A stretch of DNA of 64,000 bases from Prorocentrum cordatum (GCA_963575745.1 CAUYUJ010018051.1:32501-96500), one strand, 5' to 3'; counted from the stretch's first letter, positions 10,275 to 21,208 are shown. Numbers and translations: made by a program. Notes: generated from the letters alone by a model not told the origin.

Positions 10275-11045
10275 TTAACCCCGCATTCGTTTCCATATTT
10301 CGGTTGCCTGCTGTGCTATACACAATCTGTGCAGCGCGTCAGCCAGGAGTGCGCAAAGGACGGGGGGATAGGCGTTTTCGAGACGGGTGAAAAAGCCACC
10401 CCCAGAAAGACAACCGGAGAGCTCCAGGTGGGGCTTGCCGGTAAAGGAGCAAATTCCTCTACCTTTGCACACTAACTTATCAAGGCCAGGGTGTGGGCTG
10501 CACTTCCAGAACCTTATCCGAGTGCGAGCACGAAAGGGGCGACCACAAGCACAGTAATCGACAACTCTATCACAGACTTCGGGAAGGTTAGCAAAGGAAC
10601 GGCGGTCGGGGCGAAGCCACAGGAAACTTTGCCAAGGGTTCTCCTCGCCGCCAAGGATATTCAATCTATAGCAGAGACGCTGAATACGCTGTGAGACCCA
10701 CCCTACCTTGTTAGAGACGCGGAGGCTCTCGAGGTCTTTACCCGCGAGGCCCGGGATCCCAAGAGGAAACGCGGGGCTCCGGAGAGCCGAGGGCATGCCG
10801 CTGGACAGGGGGGCCCGACGGGCCCTCGAGTAGCCGTTGCAGGGCGCCCCCAGGAAAACGAGTTTGACTAGAGACCAGACGTCAGCCATCCTCGGAGGAT
10901 CCTCCAGACCCCTGGGCGAGTCAAATCAAAATGGCTTCCGTGTTGGATGTCCCATTCTACCACAGCTTCGCCTCTCTGCCTCAGATGTTTGCTCAGGGCT
11001 CCACATCCTGAAAAGACTTCGAAGCACACCCTTTTTTGATGGGGG
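10275..11045 (-). pseudogene. C5 DNA-methyltransferase-like domain of the retrotransposon
   Basis: The first part reads in the RT frame: FEVFSGCGALSKHL resembles motif I (FxGxG), then VEWDI. A one-base shift near 10880 moves it to the ORF at 10889-10275, with LGAPCNGYSRARR (motif IV-like, candidate catalytic Cys in GAPC), GGEENPWQSFLW (ENP/ENV motif VI-like) and a Cys-rich YCACGRPF...CKGRGICSFTGKPH segment that could be the target-recognition part. Across both frames it is about 250 residues. DIRS and PAT elements usually carry an adenine (Dam-like) methyltransferase between RNase H and the recombinase. Here the domain follows the recombinase and looks cytosine-type. Capture of cytosine methyltransferases by dinoflagellate retrotransposons has been reported, so this is inference with precedent. 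It ends at a TAA just before B1. Confidence 0.65.
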
Positions 11046-12298
11046 GCGCTCCGAATAGCAGCTCCAAGAACCTGTTGAAGACGCCCACGAAGTGCCTGCT
11101 TGCTGCTCGGAAGGTTTTGCGCAGCAGGTCGCTGAGCTTGCATGGTTCCAGCAGCAGGCGTCCGTGCTTCTCGTAGCGCAGCACGGACTTGAACGCCTCC
11201 CACCCTCCTCGCTGCAGCACGGTGCCTGAGTCTCTGTCGCCCGTGCTCTGGTCGTGGCTGGCCCCTCCATGCTGGAGGGAGCAAGGGGTGGCCTTGCGTA
11301 AGCACACGCTCCGAGCAAGGGTCGTGTTCTGGAAGTCCTTCGCCAGTTGGTTGTAGCCCAAGACCAGGAATGCGTGGACGGGTTCCCGAAGGGCTCGCAC
11401 AAGGAAGATCGGGTTCACCATCAACTGTTGCCTGGGCAGGTCGAGCCGAACTGCAAGGTCGTGCTCGTGGGTCTTGGTTGGTATCTCGTACACTGAGGCC
11501 CACACCGCGACCGTCAAGAAGAACGGTACACCTCCTTCCCTTGGCAGCGGCAGGACCACCAGCCTTGCTCGCAAATCCAGCACTCTTGACGGGCGCATGT
11601 AGGTCACGAACCTGGCGAGAACGGCCAAGCCACAGAGTGGCTTCCTTGCCCGGCACCGCCCGCAGGTCACCGCCAGCACTACCAAGAACGGGACGGGCGG
11701 TCTGGGTTTGGACGGGTCCAGGACGTTCCAGCCCTTCAGCGTCTGGTGCGTCAGGGGGAAGACCTCGCGGATCCCGCCCTGGCGGGGGGCGGGCAACGCC
11801 CAGCGCAGCGCCGGGCCCAGCCGCTGAGAAGACGCCTTGAGGACCCCGCGGTCGTAGATCGACTCGGCGTACTCTCCCAGCGTCTCGTCCCACGTGAGGT
11901 GCGCCCAGTCCAGGAGGAAGGCCACATTCAGCCAGCATACCAAGCAGAGGAACATTCCGAGGTAGGGCACCTGCGTGCGAGGCCTGCACTTGGCCGAAGC
12001 ACGCCGGGTCTGGCCCGGGCGCAACTGGCGCCTCTTCTGGATGAAGTCGCTCTCCGAGTGACTGAGGCCAAGCTTTGCGCGCCGCCCAGCCAAGTCTGGC
12101 CTGCTCTCGGGCTCGCCCAGCACCGGCAACACGGCCTGCCTCGGCCTGCCCCGGCATCGGTTGCCCGGGCGGCAAGGCAAGTGGCTCCTGCGCTCGCTCG
12201 GCGCGCGAGGGCCGGAGCGGCAGCTCGCCAAGGCCATCGGCGTGGGCAGCACCGCCTGGAGCATCGCCACCTCCACGCACGCTCCCGGGGCCCCGAGG
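10993..12298 (-). pseudogene. Tyrosine recombinase domain of the retrotransposon
   Basis: The ORF begins at 12276 (MEVAMLQAVLPTPMAL), one frame off the RT-RNase H ORF, which it follows directly. Near its C-terminus is LQHGGASHDQSTGDRD, then LQRGGWEAFKSVLRYEKHGR. This matches the end of DIRS/Ngaro-type recombinases: an HxGAS box, a GRW box and a Tyr nucleophile in RYEKHGR. The usual Arg before the HxGAS box (LRH) is Gln here (LQH, codon CAG), which should cripple strand cleavage. The reading must return to the RT frame near 11045, at adjacent runs of six C and six A, to enter the methyltransferase domain. The domain is expected to cut and rejoin a circular cDNA into the genome. Confidence 0.7.
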
Positions 12299-14143
12299 CT
12301 GGAAGCGGCGAGACGGACCGTCGCTCGGGTTCCACTCTGAGGGGAGCCACCTCACTTGAACCTTCAGGTCTGCGGCGACCCCCACAGCGAAGAGGACACG
12401 ACAGACTCCCAGGAGACAATGATTGGCCGCACGGCCTTTGGCGGCAGCGAGGGTGAGAGACATGCGATCGCCAAGAAAGAGTCGACGCGAACAATGCCCC
12501 CGTGAGTCCCTGGCCGCCCGGCGAACGGCCCATGTCAGAGCGGCCCCCTCAAGCCCGTGGATGGCCTCCTTGCGCTTCCAGCGGCCGCAGCCTACTACGC
12601 GCCAGGGCCGGGCATGCATCTTGCCGTAGTCGACCTCCGGGAAACCTGCCGAGCGCCCGGCCAGCAGGAGGGCGGGCTCTGGTGCCCGCGCTATCTCCTG
12701 CTCCAGCGTCCTCTCGCGGGGGGCGCCCTCGGCAGCGAGCACGCCGCGGAACCGTGCGCGCTCGGAGACCCTGCCGACGCGCTGCACATCCTTCAGGTCC
12801 CACTCGGTCTCCACGATCCCGTAGCCCCAAGGAGATGCGTCGAAGCAAGTGACCACCTCGCTCCACGGGCGTCGAGTGTCGGCCCGAAGGCAAGGCAGTA
12901 GCGCCTTGACCCAGCCCATTTCACGGACCACGCTCTTCCAGAGCGGCTGCTTCTTGGAGTAGGACGCTTGCACGAACTCGTATGAGGAGTGCAGCATGGC
13001 CAGCCCCTCCCGGCGCAGCATCAGGATGGAGACCAGGTGGCCGATCAAACGCTCGAGCTCTTGGCCAGAGACCTTGGCCCGCCCCGTGAGAACATACTCC
13101 AGGGCGCCGTAGACCCGCCAGAGCCGGCGACCCAGCGCGCGCCAGCAGCCCGTCTGCAGGTCGAGCTCGCATCCCAGCAGCTCGCCGCGCTCGGCCGGAG
13201 CAGGGTCTAGCTCGGAGACCACGCCCTTGGCCGCGAGCGCCGCCTGCATGTCGGCGACGGCGGTGGCGGCGCGGCAGGGCGACTGGGACAGGGCGGCAAA
13301 GTTGTCTATGCACAGGACCTTGGCATCCTCAGCGTTCAAGTCAATGCCGGGGCACTTGTCCAAGCACCATGGCTGAGATGGCAAGACTGACTTGACGAGG
13401 TGAAGGTGTGCTTCTTGAATAAAGTGCACCGCCCAGCTCCAGCCCATGGGCACCACCTTGAATCCAAAGCGTATCTGGCCGCTCTTCAACGTCAATCCGC
13501 AGGCGCTCCGAACCTCCGGCGGCAGGAAGCGACTCTCGATCAGCGGGAGGTTGAAGTGGCGCCTGCACCAGGGCGGCAATGCATATTGATAGAAACAGCA
13601 GTCGACGTCTCCAGAACTCATGCCGATCATATTGACTCCCGACGCCTCCAGCGAGGACAAAGCCTCACCCGTCGCGAGTGCCGTGTGTTCTGGCGTGGTA
13701 AAGTGCATGATAGGCGTCCTGGTGTCGCAGATGAGACGCAACCGCTTGTCCTTGCGAGCCACAAAAAACATGCCAGCTTCCTCCAAAACCGGCTCCGAGC
13801 TGGCCTCGATCACCCCGGAGGTGTAGAGCCCCCCCAGAGCGTGGCCGTAGTCGTAGCCGAGCCGCCCAAGCTTCGGGTCCATGGCACGAGGAGCACCTGC
13901 ATCACGAATTAGCGCTGCTGCCTCCTCTGGGGATCGCAACAGCCCGCGCCCAGTCTCCAGCTTGGTCTGCAGGTCAGTCGGGAGGACCTCCGTAAGAGCC
14001 ACCTTGCCCGCACCGATCTTGGGGAGAGAGATGTTTCCCCGCTGGTAGACTGCTCGAGAACCGGAGGCCTCGACTTCAGAGTAGCCAGGCCTGAGACCCT
14101 GTAGCGTCCGTCGCCCACGCTTCATGGGGACTAGGGCGATCAA
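12290..14143 (-). CDS. Reverse transcriptase-RNase H of the DIRS-like element
   Basis: The open frame runs from Met at 14143; the recognisable protein ends near 12298 although the frame stays open to 10868. RT motifs in order: GDVDCCFYQYALP (motif A), PMGWSWAVHF (motif B) and VLCIDNFAALS (motif C, with xDN in place of YxDD). RNase H follows: FDASPWGYGIVE (first Asp), GLEGAALTWAV (Glu), LFLGDRMSL (second Asp) and WLPSEWNPSDGPSR (last Asp in the conserved PSEWNPSDGPSR end). The order and motif style fit tyrosine-recombinase retroelements. It would copy the element RNA into cDNA in a cytoplasmic or nuclear particle. This domain pair is uninterrupted, unlike its neighbours. The 5' end overlaps the upstream ORF by 68 bases. 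Confidence 0.85.
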
Positions 14144-15935
14144 CGGGCGGCGACCACTTGCCGTAGGTCGTGGCCAGCCGCCTCACTGCAGCACGTTGGG
14201 CCGCCGTCAGCGGGGCGGAGGCGGGCACATGGCGCCCCTGCCCGCCCAGCTCGTTGAGGGAGGCAATGCCGTTGAGAAGCCACTGATCCTGCCGCCTCCT
14301 GGTCGCAGCTCTCCTCCGCGCTGTGAGCGAAGTGCCCCATGCAGCCCCACCGCTCAGCATCGACATCAGCTCCGGACCAATTGGGATAGGAAGTAGGTCT
14401 CGACGACGCCCTCCGCCGCCGTCGTCACAAAACATAGTGCCGCATGGCCAGCGCCTCCCCTTGAGAATAGTCGACCGCTCGGGGGCAGGCGGGCGACCAA
14501 GCCACTTCAATGTAGGGATGGGGCTAGGCAGCCCCGTCAGCACAAGCCAAGGCCTTTGCTTTTGACTTCGGCCTGTCTGTGCTGTTCTCGTCCACGCTAC
14601 CTCGAGCAATACTCTTTTCTTCGCGTCCTTCGCGGCGCCCTTTGAGTGCTGCTGCTCCCTCCTGAAGGCGGGCTGCCACCCCGCTGTGCAGTGCAGTACG
14701 ACCCACGACTCCTTCAAGCCCACGCTCTTGTCCCAAGAGGCTCTTGCGCTCGCCGGGCAAAGCCGACCCCTCAGCACTGCGAAGTATGCCCGCCTTGTGT
14801 TCTCGAAGTCTGTTAGCATACTGCTGCACCACCCACAAGGTAGTCCGCGGCCTGCAGCCAGGGGAGTCCAGCTGCGAGTTAGAGGTCGCGGTGTCCCCTG
14901 ATTCGGCGAAGACTCTGATCCTGTTGCCGCCGCCACCGTACTTGACGAGGAGGGTCCGAAGAGTCTGCTCTGCAGCTTGGCGGTCCTGCCAGGCGGTGGG
15001 CATGCCCTCGTAGGTATCGGCCTTCGCGACTGCCAGCTTGAACCCTTCGGCAGGCTCGCAGATGCCCCCATCCCCGTCAATGGCGCCGGGCACGGTGCCT
15101 GCTTGAAGCCCGTCACTGGGTCGGTAGCCAGCGCCAGCCTCCAAGACCGCCCAGCGAGGAACATCACCTGCGTCAGCGCGGTCCCCCAGACCACCATCGA
15201 GTGCAGGCGGAGGCGCGGGCGCCCCTTGTGGCTCCTAGGGGAGGCCCTCCTGTTGGCAGATCTCGCTAGCGAGCAGCTTGCCCTCGATGAGCAGCCTCTC
15301 TTGGTGCCTCTTGAAGCGGGCGATGTCTGTGCTGAGGATGTGGCCCGAGAGCTTCGTGGACAAGCCTCCAGGGGGGCCGACCTGACAGAGGTCCAGGGCG
15401 TTTGCAGTATCTTCCTCGGACCAAACTGCATTCATGTCAGTAGTTGTCCTCTTGCTCGTAGTGGCCGAGGACCCGTGCGCCCACCCGCAGGTTCTCCAGG
15501 GCCTTCGCCGTCCGCGATGCTGCCGTGGACCACCGACTGGGTCTCTCCGCGGGCACGTCGTCGTCCTGTCAAGCCGAGGACCTTGCGAAGCACTGCGCCC
15601 CGCCCAGGCCGAGCACGAGCGAGAGGGCAACCCCAGGCCAGGTGTGCCTGGGCTCGGGGCAGGCGGGCGTGCATGACGGATGCCCGTGCAGGTGCTCCTG
15701 TCCGCGCCTGCCAGGCCGCCCCTTCAACAGCCCGATGAACGCCTCCTTGGGCGCGGCGTCGAGGAACCAGCTGCAGTCGCACCCGCTGCTGCTGTTTGGA
15801 TCCAGGTGCCCAGCGCCTGGCCACCGACTGCCGCGACCCGATGAGCTCCTGCCCTGAAGAGGGCCGTGGCCGTTCGGAGAATGATATCCCGAAAGAAGTG
15901 CCTTGAGCGAGAAGGCGACAGACATTAGCAATCAT
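14076..15935 (-). pseudogene. 5' ORF region of the retrotransposon (possible gag), fragmented
   Basis: Coding-like text occurs in several minus frames. It starts within repeat A1 (MIANVCRLL or MLMSVAFSLK, near 15935), continues as DAAPKEAFIGLLKG (about 15740), VWSEEDTANALDLCQ and RFKRHQERLLIEGK (15235-15430), then FKLAVAKADTYEGMP and LWVVQQYANRLREHK (14524-15144), and ends as WLLNGIASLNELGGQG and LTAAQRAAVRRLAT (14150-14280). At least two frameshifts are needed to join these. The position ahead of RT is where DIRS-type elements carry gag, but I see no zinc knuckle and the assignment rests on position only. Confidence 0.45.
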
Positions 15936-15953
15936 TCTCGCGCATCACTTACA
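15890..15953 (-). repeat. Split direct repeat A1 (5' end of the element)
   Basis: 64-bp match to 10072-10135. The sequence beyond it (AACACTCGGAAAACGAG) is flanking CTCTTGGG-family DNA. Confidence 0.9.
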
Positions 15954-16900
15954 ACACTCGGAAAACGAGTGACTCTTGCCTTCCAGGGCCCTCTTGGGGA
16001 GCCTCTTGAGTCCGTCCTGGAGCGTGTTGGAGTCCTCGTCGGCTGTCTTGAGGGCATCTTGGGCGTTTTCGGGGCCTCGTGGGACCGTATTGGGTCCTCT
16101 CGGGACCCCCTTAGCCTGTCGTGGCCTGCTTCGGGGCGGGCTCGGGCCGCCTCAGGAGCTCTGGACCCCCCCCCAACAACACCTGGCGGGCACCGATGGG
16201 GGGAACAGGCAGCGGCCCGCCCCCCCCCCCGGCCTACTCCGAGATAGAGAATCATTTTCACGGGGAGTTTTCCAGGAGCATGATTTGTTCGGCTCTCTAA
16301 GAATGGGGCCCCTGGGGGCTTACCGAGGGGTGCCTTTTGGCATTGTCGGCAAGCCTATTGGAAACATGGTTGGGGCGGTGGGCGGAAGCCCAAGGAATCA
16401 TGTTCCCGGAAAGCTATCTGGGAAATACGATTTACCGAAGTGTCTTGGGGGCCCGCAGGGGGCTTGGGCCTATTGGGGCTTCCGGGGAGCTTCTTGGGAG
16501 CCTCACGGGGCTTCTTGGGAGCCTATTGATGGCCTCTGGGGGCGTCCTAGGAGCCTCTCAGGCCGGAGACATCGAAATGTCGCGCTCTTCGGGCCCCTCT
16601 TGGGGCGCTCTCGAGGCCCTCTTGACTTATTTGGGGAGCCTCCTGGGCCGTCTCTGGGCTTTCTTGGGGACCTCTTCGGCCGTCTTGGAGCAATCTGAAG
16701 GGCCTCTGACGCGGTCCGGGACCGTGGGGAGGCGGAACATGGGAGAGCGCCAGAAAGCTCCAAAAACCATTGGAAAAGTTATGATGTTTGGCTTCTGGGG
16801 CCCTTTTGAGGGGCCTCTGGAGGCGCTCTTGGGGCGTTTTGGCGACATCGTCGGCGGTCCTGAGGCCATCTTCGGCGTGTCCGGGGCCTCTGGGGGCTGT
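15954..16900. repeat. CTCTTGGG minisatellite block 4
   Basis: Starts with CCAGGGCCCTCTTGGGG, the continuation of the unit split by the retrotransposon. Decayed hairpins of the AATCATGTTCCC family occur near 16252-16293 and 16391-16430. Confidence 0.75.
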
Positions 16901-18515
16901 CTTTGGGCGTCCTGGGAACACGGAAATCATGTTCCCGGAGAGGCTTCCGGGAACATGATTTCGAACGAGGCTCTCTTGGGCCACGCCTCCTGGGCTGGCT
17001 TTTGGGGCCTCTTTGGCCGTCTTGGGGGGGTCCGTCAGCCCCACAGGACGACCCTTTTGGGCCGTCTTGGGCCCTCTTGGGTCTCTCTTGGGCTGTCTTG
17101 GGGCTCCTCGGGGGCGTCTGGGGCACTCTGAAGACGAAGCAAGGGAGTATGCTGAAACTATACGTTCTACTATGGGAACGGGCTGATTTTTGCCTCTTGA
17201 AGGCCCTCTTGGGGCCCTCTTGGGCCATCTTCAAGCCATCTTGGGCCCTCCTGAGCCTCGCTGAGGCTATCTTGTGGGCCTCTTGGGCGTCCTGGGAACC
17301 CGGAAATCATGTTCCCGGAGAGGCTTCCGGGAACATGATTTCGAACGAGGCCCTCTTGGGCCTCCCTGTGGCCGTCTTGGGGGCCTCCTGGGCCAGCTTC
17401 GGGGCCTCTTGGGCCGTCTTGGGGGGTTCCGTGAGCCCCACGGGACGATCTTTCTGGGCCGTCTTGGGCCCTCTTGGGTCTCTCTTGGGCTGCCTTGGGG
17501 CTCCTCGGGGGCGTCTGGGGCACTCTGAAGACGAAGCAATCGAGTATGCTGAGAATGTACGCTTTACGCAGGGAATGGGCCGATTGTTGCCTCTTGAAGG
17601 CCCTCTTGGGGCCTTCTTCGGCCATCTTCAAGCCATCTCTGGCGCTCCTGAGCCTCGCTGAGGCTGTCTTGAGGGCCTCTTGGGCGTCCTGGGAGCCCAG
17701 AAGTCATGTTCCCGGAGAGGCTTCGGAGAACATGATGTCGAACGAGACCCTCTTGGGCCTCCCTGAGGCCGTCTTGGGGGACTCATGGGCCAGCTTGGGG
17801 GCCTCTTGGGCCGTCTTGGGGGTTCCGTGAGCCCCACGGGACTACCTTTCTGGGCTGTCTTGAGCCCTCTTGGGTCTCTCTTGGGCTGTCTTGGGGCTCC
17901 TCGGGGGCGTCTGGGGCACTCTGAAGACGAAGCAAGCGAGCATGCTGAAAACGTATGTTCTACGAAGGGGAATGGGCCGATGTGTGCCTCTTGAAAGCCA
18001 TCTTGGGGCCCTCTTCGGCCATCTTCAAGCCATCTCGGGCCCTCTTGGGCCTCGCTGAGGCTGTCTTGTGGGCCTCTTGGGCGTCCTCGGAACCCAGAAA
18101 TCATGTTCCCGGAGAGGATTCGGGGAACATGATTTCAAACGAGGCCCTCTTGGGCCCCCCTGAGGCCGTCTTGGGGGCCTCCTGGGTAGGCTTTGGGGCT
18201 TCTTGGGACGTCTCGGAGGGTTCCGTGAGCCCCACAGGCCGACCCTTTTGGGCCGTCTTGGGCCCTCTTGGGTCTCTCTTGGGCTGTCTTGGGGCTCCGC
18301 GGGGGCGTCTGGGGCACTGTGAAGACGAAGCCAGCGAGCATGCTGAAAATGGACGTTTTACTAGGGGAATGGGCCGATGTTTGCCTCTTGAAGGCCCTCT
18401 TGGCGCTCTCGTTGGCCGTCTTCAAGCCATCTCGGGCCCACTTGGAGCGCTCTTGGGCGTCTTCGGGGCCTCTTGAGGCTTTCTTGACCATTTGTACGGC
18501 CCGCGTGGCCTGTCG
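16900..18515. repeat. About 390-bp higher-order repeat, 4 copies, each with a hairpin
   Basis: The units are marked by AAATCATGTTCCCGGA hairpins at 16924, 17304, about 17700 and about 18098, so the periods are 380, 396 and 398 bp. Each unit then has CTCTTGGG repeats, the motif CTGGGGCACTCTGAAGACG and the motif GGGCCGATGTTTGCCTCTTG. Hairpins 1 and 2 are perfect over 16 bp with a GAGGCT loop (16924-16961, 17304-17341). The fourth has one mismatch and the third is decayed. Confidence 0.85.
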
Positions 18516-18609
18516 TGGGCAATTTGGAAGCGGCCCGGGGCAGTCCCAGGGGGTCTGTGACCCCGAAAGGTTCAGGGGGCGCCCATGGGGGATGATGGCA
18601 CCGGTTTCG

Positions 18610-18654
18610 ACCCCCCTGACCTACTCCGAGATTTATATATACATATATATATAT

Positions 18655-18691
<37 letters not shown>

Positions 18692-18912
18692 CGTGCATAT
18701 ATACATATGCATATCCATATACATATACATACAGATATATAGATATATATACATATGCATATACATACACATATACCTAAACGAATACCTATACATATAC
18801 AGATACATAAACATATACATGTACATATACATATACATATGCATATACAAATGCATATACATATACATATACATTTATATATACATATACATATACATAT
18901 ATATATATATAC

Positions 18913-18972
<60 letters not shown>

Positions 18973-19186
18973 GCACATATACATATACATTTACATATAC
19001 ATATACATGTATACACATAGACATAAGCATATACGTATACATATACATATACATATACATAAACACATACACATACATATGCATATACACATGCACATAC
19101 ACATACACGTACACATACATGTACATCTACCTATACATGTACATATACACATACATTTACACATATACATACATATACACATACAC

Positions 19187-19255
<69 letters not shown>

Positions 19256-19345
19256 CACATACACATACACATATCCATACACATATGCAAATGCACATAC
19301 ACATACATATACATAACCATATACATATACATATACAAATACAAA
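18610..19345. repeat. (ATACAT)n microsatellite
   Basis: About 730 bp of alternating purine-pyrimidine ATACAT and variants. The long Tyr/Ile/His-rich ORFs here are artefacts. Confidence 0.95.
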
Positions 19346-19500
19346 CAAAACGACGGGAAGTTTTTCGCTATGTTCGGCCTCCATGGGCCCTCGCCAGGCC
19401 TCGGGACTGTCAAAAGTCGACCCAGGATGTGAAGCTGGTCCCCGGGAAGGGGTCAAGGCTCCTGGGAGTCACGTCATGGAGAAAACACGCCGTCGGGGGC
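19346..19500 (+). repeat. Dispersed repeat TTCGGCCTCC...GGGACTGTC, copy 1
   Basis: Contains TTCGGCCTCCATGGGCCC, CGGGACTGTCAAAAG, GGGAAGGGGTCAAGGCTCC and GAGTCACGTCATG. Relatives lie at 40690-40995 (+, interrupted), 58683-58835 (-) and partially near 39990. Confidence 0.75.
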
Positions 19501-19954
19501 TGGGATTCTTCGGGGGCGGCCAAGAGGGGGGCGTCCAAGAGGGGGGAGTGCAGGTCATGACCGGCGGCATGTGCGCGGCCCAGGTGAAGGGGGCCCTTCC
19601 ACCCCTCCCTCTTTCTAAGACGAAGCCAAGACGAGGATAAAATCGGGTACGGATAAATCGAGAACCTCTGAGATCCGGTGGCTCTGGGGGATGTCTCGGG
19701 CTCCGCGGCTTTCTCAAGCGTTCCGGAGCGCTCTGAGGACGTTCCAGAACGCTATGGAACGGATTTATGCTCGTCCTAGCCCCGTCCGACCTTCCTGTCT
19801 CCACCCTCCTGCTGTCCCTCCCAGGACACTCTTTGGAGGCTCCTTGGAGGCCCTTGGAGCTTCCTTGAGGCTCCTGGGAGGTCTGGGGAGGCTCTTGAGA
19901 AGCTCCCAGGAAGCTCCCGAAGCCCCTGGGAAGAAATCGGGAGCTCCCACTGCG
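19501..19954. other. Unassigned interval
   Basis: Short degenerate GGAGGCTCCTTGGAGG repeats near 19830-19920. No gene recognised. Confidence 0.5.
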
Positions 19955-20125
19955 AGAAGCGCTCTGGCAAACCTGCCCCCTCTGGTCTCTCTCTCAGCGC
20001 GGTGACGAGCCCAGGGGGGAAGTGAGAGAGAGACCAGGCCTTCTCAGAAGGCGACGGAGCTTCTGAGAAGGCCTACCCCCATCTCACTCCCCCCTTGGGC
20101 TCGCCGCCGATGAATGGCCAGCGGA
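19955..20125. repeat. TTCTSAGAA-palindrome repeat, copy 1
   Basis: Includes GGCCTTCTCAGAAGGC and CTTCTGAGAAGGCC and ends GGCTCGCCGCCGATGAA. Relatives lie at 40050-40235 and 61480-61687. Confidence 0.7.
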
Positions 20126-21168
20126 GGCCACCGATGAGGGGCAACGATAGGGGGGACTGGCTCAAGCGGGAGGGAGGGAACATCGAGCTTGAATCGACAA
20201 TACATCGCCGATAGATCAGCGACACGCCCACGATAGCGAACCAGCCTGTTCTTTTGCGTTGCGGCCTATCAGACCGCTATCGGCGATGAATGGGCGATTG
20301 CATGTGGATGCATTTGGGAAAACCAAAAGATACCGATACTGAAACTCCCCAGACCTCTCCCGGCTTGCGTTCTGACAAGAATTCCGAAGCGAATCCAGCG
20401 ATGGCGACTGGGGCCTCCCAGGAGGCCAAAAAGGGCGAAAACGAGGCAACAGTAGTAGGATCGGTACCTTGTCCTCGGAGTATTCCCCTCATGAGCCTAT
20501 TCCCCCCCCCACGGTGAGGGCATTGGATAAGAAACCGTTGGGGCAGGAATCCAGGGTCTGGGTGCCAGTGGAACTCCGATCGTAGTAGATTGACATTGAC
20601 CATGGATCTTACCGCCGCCCTCATTAGATAAGAAACCCTTCAGGGTCTGAAGCCTCCCGGGCAGTTTCCTCAGCAAATGCCCCCTCCGCAACCTTGTCCC
20701 TGCACCTTTTTTTTGTTGGGGAGGGGACGCTGGCAGCCCATGCTCAGCGCCTCGCCAGTCTCTTCTCAGTGCAGTGCCGAGATCCAAACATATCCGAAAA
20801 TCGTCAAAACAATCGTCCCAAAACTATGGTTTGACTATTTTCGTATAGTTCTCTTGCAAAGGGACAGGCCCGACTTGAACCTAGCCGGACTGCAGATTTC
20901 TGCGCCCACACGATGGTCCAGCGCCCGAGCACGCACGCAGCGGCTCCTGCCCCTGCACAAGAAGCGGGCGCCGCTGGCCCTGCCAAGAACGACCTCGGGG
21001 CCGGGGCGGACGCCAGTAACCAGGCCTCGCGCGGGCCCCTTGTGCTGGCGGCGGTGCTCCGCGTGCCCCGGGGGCGGGCGCCACCAGGCCACGAGGCGTC
21101 GCCGCGCCCTCGGCGAGGAGGCGGGCGCAGGCACCAGTGGCTGGCCGTCGGCGCTTCGCTGAGGTGGA
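20126..21168. other. Unassigned interval before LINE 1
   Basis: Mixed sequence without a recognised gene. A 20-bp-scale repeat (GATAAGAAACC...AGGGTCTG) occurs near 20525 and 20627. The sequence upstream of 21169 is the target locus of LINE 1. Confidence 0.45.
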
Positions 21169-21208
21169 CTCCTCCTCCTCCTCCTCCTCCTCCTCCTCCT
21201 CCTCCTCC
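21169..21208. repeat. (TCC)n tract at the 5' end of LINE 1
   Basis: CTCCTCCTCC run ending directly in the spliced-leader sequence. Confidence 0.9.

Larger units (their letters stand above)
9941..15953 (-). mobile_element. DIRS/Ngaro/PAT-like tyrosine-recombinase retrotransposon
   Basis: About 6.0 kb on the minus strand. The order is repeat A1 (15890-15953), a fragmented 5' ORF, reverse transcriptase and RNase H, tyrosine recombinase, a cytosine-methyltransferase-like domain, then B1 (10135-10225), A2 (10072-10135) and B2 (9941-10031). The A1-ORFs-B1-A2-B2 layout is the split-direct-repeat plan of Ngaro, PAT and VIPER elements. No target duplication is seen: joining the bases before 9941 to those after 15952 restores a CTCTTGGG unit paralogous to 9505-9640, as expected for recombinase-mediated insertion. 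The A copies differ at 2 of 64 positions and the B copies at 1 of 91, so insertion was fairly recent. The frame changes at least three times, so this copy is probably dead. Confidence 0.85.

Noticed and set aside
15932-18104. Series of Pro/Gly/Gln-rich minus-strand ORFs (collagen-like)
   Set aside because: They follow the CTCTTGGG minisatellite and have no unique sequence.
18361-19456. Tyr/Ile/His/Met-rich ORFs
   Set aside because: Translation of an ATACAT microsatellite.
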